From Cerrena zonata (Eukaryota > Basidiomycota > Agaricomycetes > Polyporales > Cerrenaceae), in contig JASBNA010000047.1 in NCBI GenBank assembly GCA_038087015.1, positions 124,001-188,000 of the forward strand: 64,000 nucleotides of DNA. Reading direction: 5' to 3'. The position numbers were made by a program, and so were the translations under genes. Position 1 is the first letter of the stretch. Each line of letters starts with the position of its first letter. The notes below the pieces were generated by a model. The model was not told the DNA's origin and made no database searches. It saw only the letters and a program-made list of their open reading frames with translations. This document shows, piece by piece, positions 39,864 to 52,687 of this stretch.

Positions 39864-40604
39864 ATGATTGGTTTACTTTTGAAAAAACTTCCCAAGCTTA
39901 TACTCGTTCTCATTGTCTTCATCACAGTTTTCCTCTTAGGCTTTCTCCTTATTGGGTGCATGGATACCCCAAATACCTTCTCTGACGTCTACCTTGTTGA
40001 ACTAAGCTTTAATGAAAGCTCTCCATTGTACTCGAATATGGCACGCCAAAACCCTCAACAAAACTTCTGATTTGAGAATAAGCACCAGCTATTTGGCTAT
40101 GTGCGTGGAGCTAGGAGGAGCTACCTACATGTGCTAGCTCGTTCAACAGCCTCCAGCTTCGCTGGGGTGTCGTCGAGAATACCAAATCAGAGGCTAATAT
40201 TGATTTGCTACAAGTTGCACGAGTTTTTTCTTCCAACTGTCATCCTAGGTTATTGCTTGCAGTCTTGGGATTGACTGTAATTCTATTTTTTGTTATGATC
40301 TGGGCAGTAGTCCCCTTCATTCCTGGTAAAATCTGGGCCAAAAGAATCAGCTGTGGCTTACTGGGACTAGATACTTTCACTATGGGGGTTGGGTGCCATG
40401 CTACAGCACGAAGCAGTAACGAGTGCTAAAAAATTCATCACTGCTTCTTCTGCCTATCTGATTCAAATCAAACTAGGCACTAGAGCAGAAGCAATCTCTT
40501 GGACTTCTTTTTCATTTTTACTACTAACTTGCATTGGTACTTGTGCTTTGTATGCAAGGGACATGCTAGTAGCCAAAAACGGCCCGCCCTTAAACAAGCT
40601 ATAA
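39864..40604 (+). CDS. FIG1: Fig1-like four-helix membrane protein (three frameshifts in this sequence)
   Basis: Four consecutive frame segments read as one protein of about 245 residues. Segment one (39864 on) has a membrane helix (LVLIVFITVFLLGFLLIGC) and YLVELSFN. Segment two (from 40072) has TSYLAMCVELGGATYMC. Segment three (about 40133-40385) has two hydrophobic helices. Segment four (about 40386-40604) has LGAMLQHEAVTSAKKF and a last helix (FSFLLLTCIGTCALYA). The joins at about 40067, 40132 and the G run 40384-40388 each need one base removed. Four helices with a Cys/Gly-containing extracellular loop fit the claudin-like Fig1/SUR7 group. Fig1 acts in Ca2+ influx and membrane fusion during mating, and the pheromone-type promoter supports it over SUR7/PalI relatives. 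If the indels are real this is a pseudogene. Confidence 0.6.
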
Positions 40605-40630
40605 CCTCTTTCAATACACATTCATCCGAC

Positions 40631-40694
40631 CTTCACTGTAAGTTAACAAATATTCCCTAAGACTTCACTGTAAGATAACAAACATACCCCAAGA
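40631..40694 (+). repeat. 32-base tandem duplication
   Basis: Two directly adjacent 32-base copies (40631-40662 and 40663-40694), both starting CTTCACTGTAAG, differ at four positions. They lie just after the FIG1-like stop codon. Confidence 0.9.
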
Positions 40695-40764
40695 CTATAA
40701 AGTAGGAGCTTTTTGCAGCAAGAAATAAGGGTCGTGCAAGAGCCCAGCCTCGATCACATGACTT

Positions 40765-40772
40765 TCACGTGA
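40765..40772. promoter_or_regulatory. Cbf1/bHLH-type site (TCACGTGA)
   Basis: A perfect palindromic TCACGTGA about 195 bases upstream of the TRA1 start, with a related CACATG 11 bases before it. It matches the Cbf1-type E-box. Confidence 0.45.
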
Positions 40773-40964
40773 CAATCTCTAAAACAGACCAAGGCCGATT
40801 TCCACTTTTTTCAAAAATTTTCTCTTTTAACGCGAGTGAAGCGTAAACAGAGAATATCTGGAAAACTTTCATAGTTATAATTACTGCTTTAACAACCCAT
40901 CTATAACTCATTCGAATCATTAGGTACTTTCTTAAAGGTGTTCTTATAGTATAATTCATTAGAC

Positions 40965-43900
40965 ATGACTTATACTGAGCAACTTGACACGTTTGTGTCT
41001 AGACTTAATGATGATAATGCAGATTATAAGACTGCTCATTCTGTTTTATCAGAATTATTAGATATGATTGAAACTTTTAATGGAGCAACTGAATACGAGT
41101 ATTTCTTAAGTAATTTGGTTCCAGTCTTCATTAAAAAGTTGAATGAAGTTCCAATTGCTTTCACTAGTCAATCTCCGGAACATAAATTAAGAAATTCCGT
41201 ATTAGAAATTATTCATCGTTCTATTATGAATGAAACTTTCCAACCTTTTTCAGAGCAAATATTGGATGTACTTGTTAAGATAATCGTTGATGAAAATGAA
41301 GATAATGGGGTTCTTTGTATGAAAATCATAACGAGTTTACATAAAGCATATAAGGCCAATTTAAGTGAAAAAGTTCAACCATTTGTTGATGTTATCAATA
41401 AAATATATGACAATATGCCTCAAACCGTCAATGAAGTTTTCTCTAATGATAAAAATCACAAAGATAGTAATGATAATGAAAAAAATGATAATGACTCGAC
41501 TAAAAACCAAGAATTGGCTTCTAAAGAAATGTCTCCTCCATCATTCACCGAGGAAAACTCATCTAAAACTTTGAATAAAGCAATGTTTTCATTCAAAACA
41601 TTGGCCGAATGTCCAATTACTATGGTTTCATTATATTCATCATACAGAAGTTTAGTTCAAACTTCTCTACCTGTTTTCTTACCAAAAATTATTAATATCT
41701 TAACTTTACAAGTGGAACAACAAAAAATTTTAGGGAAGAAGCATCAAAAACACCAATAACATCCATTTCTCCAGAAATCAAAAATAGACAAGCATATAGT
41801 GATTTCATTTTGGGTCAAGTAAAAGCGGCATCTTTCTTAGCATATGTTTTCATTAGAGGTTACGCTACTCAACATCTTAGTCAAGATCAAGCTAAAGTTG
41901 TGCCTGACGTAATACTTCGATTATTACAAGATTGTCCTGCTGAATTGTCTGTTGCTCGTAAAGAATTATTACATGCAACAAGACACATATTATCCACTTC
42001 TTTTAGAACTCAATTCATTCCTAAAATTGAATTACTTTTCGATGAGAAAATCTTAATCGGTGATGGGCTCACATCTTTTGAAACCTTGAGACCTTTAGCA
42101 TATTCGACAGGTGGCAGATTTCATACACAATGTCAGAAATGAACTCACGCCTAAACAAATATGGTCCACTGTAAGAATATACTGTGACCTTTTGAAAGAT
42201 GACTCTTTGGCCTTAACTGTACAAATTATGAGTGCTAAATTGTTACTTAATTTGGTGGAACGTATTATGAAATTACCAAATAAATTAGAAGGTAGACAAT
42301 TGTTCATGATTATTGTTGATTCCTATGCTAAAAGATTTCACAGCTTGAACAGAAAATATGACTATATTTTAAAAAAGCATAAAGAATTCGAAAAGAAAAG
42401 AGCTGCTAAGGAATCTGAATCAAAGAAAGCCAGTCGATAGATACTCTTCGAAAAAAATTCAAGAGTTTAAACTCGATTCTGAAGATATCGATATGACAAT
42501 TGAAGCACCAAAACCTGATGAAACTGCTATTAGTGATGAAAGTGACGATTCCAAATTTGATGACATCCCCATTGATTTATTCAACGTCGAAGAATACTCA
42601 CCTGTATCCTCTTCACCTACAACCGTGACCTCAGACTTATTGAAAGATGCTCGTTATTTATTCCGTACTTTGATGACTTTTTTGAAATCCTGTCATTTTT
42701 GGATTGAAAAGTTGTAACCCACCAGTTCCGCCACAACCAACTCAATCCGATCCAAAGAATCCAGGCCAATACGTCAATTATGATAAGTGGAATGATTCTG
42801 CGAAAATAATATCTTATGAAGAAGTTAATATTTTACGTAATTTATTTAGAGGTGGTATAAGCTGTTTGAGATTCTTCTCAGTTTCTAAACCGAAGGTAAG
42901 TGTTCCAAAGGCTAAAGCTTTTGATTTCTCGACTGGTGGGCCTAATTTACCTATTACATCTTCAAAAGAAGAAAAGGATTTGATGGAAATTTTCGCTACA
43001 ATTTTTATTCATGTGGATCCGGCATCCTTCAATGAAATTGTGACTTTTGAATTGCCATTCATGTTTGATTCCATGCTTGAAAATGCAGCATTACTTCACT
43101 TGCCTCAATTCTTTTTGGCCAGTGAAATCACATCTGCAAACTTCTCTGGTATCTTGATCTCCTTTTTGAAATCAAAATTAGACCAGTTAGGAAAGGTTGA
43201 ACTTGTGAAATCAAATATTTTAATAAGATTGTTCAAATTATGCTTCATGTCAGTAAATTTATTTCCCACTGCAAATGAAAGTGTTATATTACCTCACTTG
43301 AACTATTTAATTTTAGAATCATTGAAATTAGCAACTAAGGCAGAAGAACCAATTGTTTATTCTTATTTGGTAAGAATTTTGTTTAGAAGTATAAGTGGTG
43401 GTAGATTTGAAAACCTTTATAAGGAAATCATGCCAATTTTGCCAGTACTCTTGGAAGGTCTTAACAAGATGATTGCAAACTCTCGCCGCCCATACGAGCG
43501 TGATATTTATGTCGAATTATGTTTGACTGTTCCTGTTCGTCTTTCAGTTTTGGTTCCCCACTTAAACTATTTAACTCGTCCATTAGTTTTTGCATTGAAT
43601 GGTTCTCAGGAACTAGTCAGCCAAGGTTTACGTACTTTTGAATTATGTGTTGACAATTTAACTGCTGAATACTTCGATCCAATGATCGAGCCGGTAATCG
43701 ACGAAATAATGGCTGCATTATGGAAACATCTCGAGCCTGTTCCTTATCATCATCAACACTCCCATACTGCTATTAGAATTTTGGGTAAACTTGGAGGAAG
43801 AAATCATAAACATTTTAAACCTTGTAACAATTTGGTGACTCAATCTGAATTAGATCAAGAAATCAAGGCTCTCTTCACCATCCATGGGTTGAATGGAGAA

Positions 43901-46900
43901 GTTCCAGTTTCTATTACTCCTGGTGTTCAATCTGCTATAAAACTTCTTGAAGATCCTAGATTGAAAGTCCACTATAGAATCAGTGCTTTCAAATATTTAT
44001 CTGGTATCTTGAAACTATTCATTGATACAACTCCAATCCCGGCTGATTATGGCGCTTATGTTCAAGACTGTGTGGAAAAGTTGAAATCAGAAAAAATCGA
44101 TGAGAATATGGAACTTGAGGAATCTGATATCAAAGATGTTGCTAAATTAGACCGCCAACAAAAGTTTTTTTGCCGCTTGTTGGAAATGCTCTTCTTCTCT
44201 ATTTCGATTCCAGAGATAAAGGATGAAGCGCGTGAGCTTATTGATGGTATTACAACTCATTTCACTTTGCTTTATTTAGGTACTTCAATCATTAGTAAGG
44301 TGAAAAAAGAAAGAGCCTTTTTTGTGAATGACAACGAAGGAAAGGCTTATATCAATGAGACAGCCTACTTGAATGCTTTGAATTATTCTTTAAGCTTTTG
44401 GGATAAGGATGTAAGAAATATGGGTATTGAATCCATCAAGAAGGTCTACTCAGCTACTGTTCGTATTTTTGGGTCTGAAGAGGATGCCCTTTACTCTCCG
44501 TTGTTCCGCTCTATGTTCTATAAGTTTACCCATTGCTGCTATAATGATTTTTACCATACTAAATTGGGAGGTATTTTGGGGCTCAAAACAATGTTCGAAG
44601 ATCTAGGAATACCTTCGAGTTGGTTTTTCAAACGTCAATTTGAATTGGTTAGGTCAGTTTTTTTCATTTTAAGAGATACTCCTGAAACTGCTCCATTTGA
44701 AGTTCGTGATTTAGCTAGAAGCCTCGTTTTAAAGGTTTTGCATGACTGTAATGTTGGTGTTTCAAAAGAAACAATCCTCGAAAAACCATTCCAAACTTTG
44801 GTCGGTGCTTTAGTGTACGACTTAGCAAGTGCTAATCCCCTCGTCAGAGAAGTTTCCCAGTCGTCCTTAAAAGTGTTATCTGAAACAATTTCTGTTCCTA
44901 TTGCTACAATAATGGGTCCTTGCAAGCAACTTCTTTTAACTCCTATATTTGGCAAACCATTGAGAGCCTTGCCATTCCCAATGCAAATCGGTAATATAGA
45001 TGCTATAACTTTTTGCTTAAATCTCGATGAGACTTTCTTGACATTCAATGATGAATTGAATAGATTATTATTAGAGGCTTTGGCTTTAGTTGACGCAGAA
45101 GACGAGTCCTTAGCTAATGTTCATCGTCTTTACGAGTACAGAACATCCAAACAGCTCATAGAGCTCAGAGATGTTTGTATCAAATTACTTTCCTTGGCCT
45201 TAGCTAAACCTGATTTCTCCTTAGGCTCTTTGGCCGAGGCAAGAATTCGTATTTTGGGTGTGTTTTTCAAAGCTCTTTGTAATAAATCTACCGAAATCAT
45301 AAATGCTGCTCATTTAGGATTAAAATCAAGTTTACAGGAAAACTCCAAGTTGCCTAAAGGAATTATTGCAAAACGGTCTCCGTCCGATGTTGATGAACTT
45401 GTCGGACCACAAAAAATTAACTGTGCCTGGACTTGAAGCTCTTGCAAGATTATTAGAGTTATTGATTTCGTATTTCAGGGTGGAGATTGGTCGTAAGTTA
45501 TTAGATCATTTGATGGCTTGGGCTCAAATCAATACTTTAAGACAAATCACCGGACAAGATTTGGAGAATAACCATACAGTACAGATCGTAATGGCTATAT
45601 TGAACATCTTCCACCTTCTTCCTGCAAAGGCTTATACCTTCATGGAAGAGATCATTGGAACCTTGCAGTACTTAGAAGGTCATTTAGATCGTCATCAAAG
45701 CTCACCTTTTAGATTGCCTGTTTCAAAGTTTTTGAATAGATTTGCCGAAAATTCATTAGAATACTATATGAAAAACTACAAGAACCGTAAATTAGGTAAT
45801 ATGTTGGCATATTTCGCCGGAATGAAAGATTGCGACAAAATCAGAGCAGTTTCCAAAGAAAAATTTCCAGAAATTTTAGAAGACCTCAAGAATGAACAAC
45901 AGCATGACATCAAAGTCATCAAATTCGCTAATACTGTTGACCTCCTTGAAGCAATAACTAGGAATGATGCCGAATGGTTTGATGAACAAAAAGATACATT
46001 GCTGATTCTTTCTGCTTCAATCAAAGATATCATTGAAGTAAAAAACCAATCTCCATTGGTATCAAGTAGTCATTTCCAAGCAGATCAAGCTATTTCTAAA
46101 CTTCAAGATGTTATTGCTAATTTTATGGAGCGAGTTCCAAAGGAAGCTGGTCTTTTATTTACTATTATTAATGGTCTTTTGTCTTTGAAAGTCAAAATAA
46201 ATCCAGTTATTGAAGATTACATTTTTAATAATGTTGTCAAGTCAAAGGATGTTGAACACCGTGGAATCTATCTTGAAAAGTGTATTGATTTTATCACAGA
46301 ACCTGACTCCAATTTGAAGGCTAAGATCTTTTTACTTAAGAGAGTTTTCAATGCTGTTCTTATTTATGAAGCTCAAAGTGAAGGTGATCTACAAGCCTTA
46401 TTCACCAACGATAGTACACCTGAATGGATGAATAAGGTGTGTAACGAGGTTTGGATGTCCACAAACGATATAATTACGGATTACACTTCAGGAAACATGG
46501 ATAGCTATAGGTATGAGTTATTGGAACTAACCGCAGTTCTCCTTAAATGGGCCCCTGAACTTATTAAGGATTTCCGTAAGCACATTGTCAAATTTAGTTG
46601 GAACTACATTAAGCTTGAAGATAATATAACAAAACAAGTCGCTTATGTAACCACTTCTTACTTCATTTCTGCTTACGAAACGCCTGCAGAATTAGCTACC
46701 CAAGTATTTGTCGCTTTATTGCGTACTCACCAAACCGATTCCAGACACCTAGTGAGAAGAGCTTTGGATATCTTGGCCCCTGTTATGCCTGGTAGAATGG
46801 ATGATAAGCATTCGCCTCTAACCTGGTTGAAATGGCCACGCCGTGTTATCTCGGAAGATGGGTTCAATGTTACCCAAGTTTTGAATGTTTATCAGTTCAT

Positions 46901-49900
46901 TGTTCAACACCCTGATCTCTTCTTTATTGCACGTGAACATTTCGTTTCCAATATCATCACAGCCATGGGTAAATTAACAATATTAGCTAATCCTGCCATT
47001 GAAAACCAGGTCCTTGCTATTGATTTAGCAGAATTAATTTTGAAATGGGAAAAGAAAGCAATGGAGACAAACGAACAATTGGAAAAAGACGAAGATGCAA
47101 ACATGGAAGATGCTTCAGAAGCAGACGAAAGCGCCATTACTAAAGCAGATGACTTCAGCACGTCCGCTAACTACAGCATCCCCTTTGGGCAGCGTGAAGC
47201 TTGTGTTACTTTCTTAATCAGATATGTTTGTATAAGTCCTCAAAGAGCTTCAGAAAGTGAGCTCGGTCAAAAAGCGTTGGGTATATTATATGAATTGTTG
47301 AGCCCAGACCATTGGTCAGAAGTCTCAGTTAAGTTGACTTTTTTTGAAAAGTTTTTGTTATCCAATGACTTAAACTCGTCCAACTTGTTAGGTTACTGCT
47401 TGAATGCGTTAGAGGTTTTGGGAGTTGTTTTAGAATGGAAGAAACCGGAGTGGATAATTTCCACTCTTCCATACCTTCATAAGCTTCTTGAGAAATCAGT
47501 CAAGTCTGATAATCACGATATTCAAGAAGTGTTGCAACGTGTTTTGAGAATTATTTTGCAGGCTATCAACTCCCAAAGCTCTGCCGAATCAGAAGAAGAA
47601 GAGGATGAAGAGATTAAAAGTTTCATTTCCTTGTTAACAACTACTGTTTCAGAAGATTTGGGGGAAACCCCGTCAGTTGCTGCTGGTGTTACTTTATCCT
47701 GGACTTTAGCCAACTATAGACCATCCACTTTGGATGCGTTACTTCCTTTGATAATGAGAACCTTTAGTAAACTTTGTAAAGACAACATTACAATCACTCA
47801 TCAAGGATCTCAGTCATCACCCAAAGATAACTCCAATTCAGAATATGAAGCTAAAATGACAACGAGACTTTTGGAAAAAATTCTTAATTTATCTTCAATG
47901 AGAATTTCGAACCTTGGTGATCAAAGACGTATCTTTTTATCTTTATTGGCTCAGTTAATTGAACGTTCTTTGGATAAAGAGACCCTTGAAAAAATTATTA
48001 AAATTGTTAAAAGCTGGGTGTTTTCTAGAACTGACTTATTTCCAACAACGAAAGAGAAAGCAGCTATATTATCCAAAATGATGGTTTTCGAAATCAGAGG
48101 TGAACCTACCTTGTCTAAAGAGTTTTATCAAATTATTGTGGATATTTTTGAGGATGATACATTCAGTTGTACTGAATTAACCGTGCGTATGGAACAGCCA
48201 TTTTTAGTTGGTACTCGATCTGCTGATGTTTCAATCCGTCGTAAGTTGATGTCTATCTTAAACCATAGCTTGGAGAATGATATTAGCAAACGTCTCTACT
48301 ATGTTATTAGAGAACAAAACTGGGAATTTTTGGCGGATTACCCTTGGCTCAATCAAGCATTACAGTTATTGTATGGCTCATTTGACTTCAATAAAAAGAT
48401 TGAGTTTGTTGAAGAAGAAAATAAATTACCTGCTTTAACAGCTTTCCCTTATGTCTCTCGAGACATAGATATAGATCATAAAAATGACAGTTTAGCCGAA
48501 CTTATCGACACCCATAACGTATTCTTGAGGAAAGTGTCAGAAGTTAAGGCCGGAACTATTTTAGACCCACTCATCGACATGTTCTATCAAAGTAGTGAAA
48601 CTATACATAGATCTTGGGCCACAATTTTCCCAATTGCATTTTCATCTATTCCTCGTTCGGAGCATCTTGATTTCACAAGATTTATGGTCATTTTATTATC
48701 AAAGGACTACCACACACGTCAAATAGACAATAGACCCAATGTGATACAATCCCTATTAGAAGGTATCGCTAGATGTAATGAACTTCAATTGCCACCATTT
48801 GCTGTTGAATGTCTTGCGTCAAATTTCAACGCTTGGTCTCAAGGTATTCATATCCTCGAGAACATCGAACGTCAATCGATCAACGGAAATGCCGAAGTTC
48901 GTGAAGTTACTCAAGATGCACTTGCTAAGTTATATGCCTCTTTGAAAGAAGATGATATGTTTTATGGTCTCTGGAGAAGAAGAGCGAAATACTCAGAGAC
49001 CATCACTGCTTTGTCTTACGAGCAGATTGGGGTTTGGGATAAAGCTCAACAGTTGTATGAGACTGCCCAAATCAAAGCAAGAAGTGGTGCATTGCCTTAT
49101 GGCCAATCTGAGTATGCTCTTTGGGAAGATCACTGGATATTATGTGCTGAGAAATTACAGCAATGGGATATTCTTACAGAATTAGCTAAGCATGAAGGAT
49201 TTTCTGATCTTCTTTTAGAGTGTGGATGGAGAGTAGCAGACTGGAACACTGATAGAGAAACTTTAGATCAAACTGTAAAAAGTGTTATGGATGTTCCAAC
49301 ACCTCGTCGTCAAATATTTGAAACATTCCTTTGCTTACAAGGGTTCGGTCAAGAGAAAGAAACCTTACAAGATCTTTCAAGATTGTGTGACTCAGGAATT
49401 CAATTAGCTTTAAGAAAATGGCATGGTCTTTCTCAAAGGTTCAGTAATGCTCACATACCATTGTTACATACCTTTCAACAATATGTTGAGTTCATGGAGG
49501 CAAGTCAAGTTTACGCTAGTCTAGTCACCACGAATGCTCAAAACTTGGATGTGAAATCACAAGAACTCAAACGTGTTTTACAAGTTTGGAGAGAAAGATT
49601 GCCCAATACCTGGGATGACATAAACATTTGGAATGATCTTGTCACCTGGCGTCAACATGCCTTCCAAGTAATCAATAAAGTTTATATGCCATTTATTCCA
49701 ATATTGCAACAATCGAATGCTGGTGGTAATGCTAATTCTTATGCGTATCGTGGATTCATGAAATTGCTTGGGTGATAAATAGATTCGCTCATGTTGCAAG
49801 AAAGCATGGTATGTCTGAAGTTTGTATCAATCAACTCACTAAGATTTATCAATTACCAAATATTGAAATACAGGAAGCTTTCTTGAAATTGAAAGAACAA

Positions 49901-52550
49901 GTCAAATGTCACTACCAGAATCCTAATGAATTACACACTGGTCTTGACGTTATCAGCAACACTAATTTAGTCTATTTTGCCACTCAACAAAAAGCTGAAT
50001 TTTTTACGTTGAAAGGTATGTTCTTGAACAAATTGAATCAAAAGGACGAAGCAAATAAAGCTTTTGCTACTTCTGTTCAAATAGATCTTAATTTGCCTAA
50101 AGCTTGGGCTGAATGGGGTATGTTTAATGACCGCCGCTTCAAAGAAAATCCAAATGATATGGTCTATGCCAATAATGCTATCAGCTGTTATTTGCAAGCA
50201 GCAGGTCTTTATAAGAACGGAAAAACTAGGAAGTTGCTTGCCAGAATTCTTTGGCTCATAAGTTTAGATGACGCGTCTGGTACTTTGGCTCAAGCTTTTG
50301 ATAATTTCCGAGGAGAAGGTGCCAGTATGGTACTGGATAACTTTTATACCTCAATTACTTACATCTTTGTCTCATAAAGAAGCACGTTTAGGTGAGACAA
50401 GTTTTGATCAGAATTGCAAAGAGTTATCCACAGGCCTTTACACTTTCAACTCAGAACGACCAAGGAAGATTTTGCTGCTAAACAACGCCAGTTCATGGAA
50501 ATTTCGCGTCAAAATTCTAATCGTATGGCGAACCAAGGACCTGGTTCTGGCGCTTCAGCTACTAGCAATGGTGATGAAAAGGCTCCTACAAGTGAAGATG
50601 GTGAAGCCCCTAAACTGGATGCTGCAGAATCTCCATCTACTAATGGTAAACCAGAAGTAGAAGAGAATGCAAATGATGGGGAACAAAATGAGAAAAACGG
50701 AACTGAGTGAAAGTGATAGCACTGAGGCGAAAAAGACCGAAGAAACTACTGAGAAATCAGATGATAAACAAGAAGATAAACCTGAAGTCAAGTCAGAAAA
50801 AGATATATCGGACGCTAATCTGATAATGAAGTTCACAGTGGAACTCCCAAACCACAATCTTCAGGAAATACTCCACAGCCGGGCAAGCCTAATATTCTCA
50901 ATAGTGCCTGCATTTAATGCAGTCCGTCAATCCTGGGAGCATGTTGAGGAAATTATGGGTATTTTGAAAACTGCTTACCCGTTATTAGCTCTTTCATTGG
51001 AGTCTTTGGTGGATCAAATCAACCAAAGGTTTAAGTGTACTGCTGACGAAGATGCTTATAGATTAGGAGTTGCTTTGCTCAATGATGGTGTTCAATACCT
51101 CAATCGCCTTGGAAACCCTAGAGATGATGCAAAATTACCTCCAGTTACCGAAGCTAATATTACAAGATTTGCAGAGACTGTTTTACCTAAACAAATTCGA
51201 GCAGAATTTGAAAAGGATCTTGTCATTGGAAAACCTAACTTGGAAACATATATTATCAAATTACGTAAATGGCGTGACCGTTTGGAAGACAAGTTAGATA
51301 GAAGATTTTCCGAAGTTAATCTTGAAAACTTATGCCCTCATTTGAGTGAATTCCACCATCAAAAATTCGAGGATATCGAAGTTCCAGGCCAATATCTTTT
51401 GAATAAGGACAATAATTCTCATTTCGTTAAAATTGAAAGATTCCTTCCAACTATTGATTTAGCTCGTGGTACTAATGCTTGTTATAAGAGATTGAAAATC
51501 CGTGGCCATGATGGTAGCTTACATGCTTTTGCGGTGCAATTTCCAGCAGCCCGTCACTGTCGTCGTGAGGAATGTTTATTCCAGCTTTTCCGTATATTTG
51601 GTGATAGTTTGTCAAAGAAAGTTGAAACTCGTCGTCGTAATATTCAATTTACTTTACCAATTGCTGTTCCGTTGTCTCCTCATATTCGTATAATTAATGA
51701 TGATTCCAGAGATATCAGCATGCAAAAGATTTATGAAGACTTCTGTCGCCGTAATGGTAAAAACAGGGATGAACCTTTCATCTACACTATCGAAAAATTG
51801 CGTGCTGCATTCGATCCAAGATTGCCTAAGCCCGATATTATGAGTATTAGGGTTGAAATTTTGAGTGCAATTCAATCGTTATTGGTCCCATCAACTGTTA
51901 TGAAAAACTTTTTCATGGAGCTTTATCCACAATTTGAAGATTTTTGGTTATTCTCAAAACAATTCACTTCACAATATGCCTCGTTCATTTTCACTACCTA
52001 CATGATGTGTGTAAATACAAGACAACCCCAAAAAATTCATATTAATAGGGGTTCAGGAAGTGTTTGGACTTCTGACATGTTACCTTGTAAAATTGGAAAT
52101 AAGAATGCTTCTCTTGATGGTTCACAAGGTGGTAGACCAGCTCCATTATTTTATAATGCCGAAATGGTTCCATTCCGTTTAACTCCTAATGTTCAAAAAT
52201 TAATTGGTGAAACTTCTTTGGAAGGTATTTTGTCTGTTTATATTTTGGTAATAGCAAGAGCTTTGATTGAGCCTGAGTCAGACTTGGAACAATATTTGAC
52301 CTTGTTTGTTAGAGACGAGGTGATTTCTTGGTGTACTCAACAAGATCCTCCACGTCCTATTCCTCAAAATAACCAATTAAGAGAAATTGTTCGTATAAAT
52401 GTTGATCTTATCATTAAAAGGGTTCTGTCTATGGATCATTCTTCTTCTGGTCCATCCGTTAACACTCAAAATGTTTTAGAGTTGATTTCTCAAGCTGTTA
52501 ATCCACGTAATTTGGCTGCTGCTGATACTTTATGGATGGCATACTTTTAA
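40965..52550 (+). CDS. TRA1: Tra1, SAGA/NuA4 activator-binding pseudokinase (about 12 single-base frameshifts in this sequence)
   Basis: Tra1 (human TRRAP) is the giant scaffold that recruits SAGA and NuA4 acetyltransferases to activators. The start [10 protein letters not shown] and [13 protein letters not shown] match yeast Tra1. HEAT repeats follow to about 47.9 kb, including [30 protein letters not shown]. The FAT region has [23 protein letters not shown] and [16 protein letters not shown]. The PIKK-like domain has [28 protein letters not shown] and [16 protein letters not shown], and the FATC end is [16 protein letters not shown]. Open frames at 42704-45436 and 45366-49775 are long and clean. 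Breaks cluster at 41.7-42.7 and 49.75-50.9 kb. Correcting nine extra and three missing bases gives about 3859 residues (about 3744 in S. cerevisiae). As TRA1 is essential, the breaks are probably sequence errors. Confidence 0.95.
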
Positions 52551-52687
52551 GAGACTGCTTAAAAAATTTTTTTTATATTTTTGTTTTATTATTGTATTAT
52601 TATTTGTTAGTTTGAATTTTTTGTTATATAAAAATTTTGTTTATATTATATTTGTATATTTAAATGTTATACATGAGTATCTGTAGG

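Larger units (their letters stand above)
40605..40964. other. Intergenic region between FIG1-like gene and TRA1
   Basis: 360 bases with a 32-base tandem duplication and a CACGTG site, both listed separately. No ORF with coding character. Confidence 0.6.

Noticed and set aside
40965..52550. Several introns in TRA1 instead of frameshifts
   Set aside because: Homologous protein continues with no residue lost across the joins, and none of the joins has GTATGT/TACTAAC signals.
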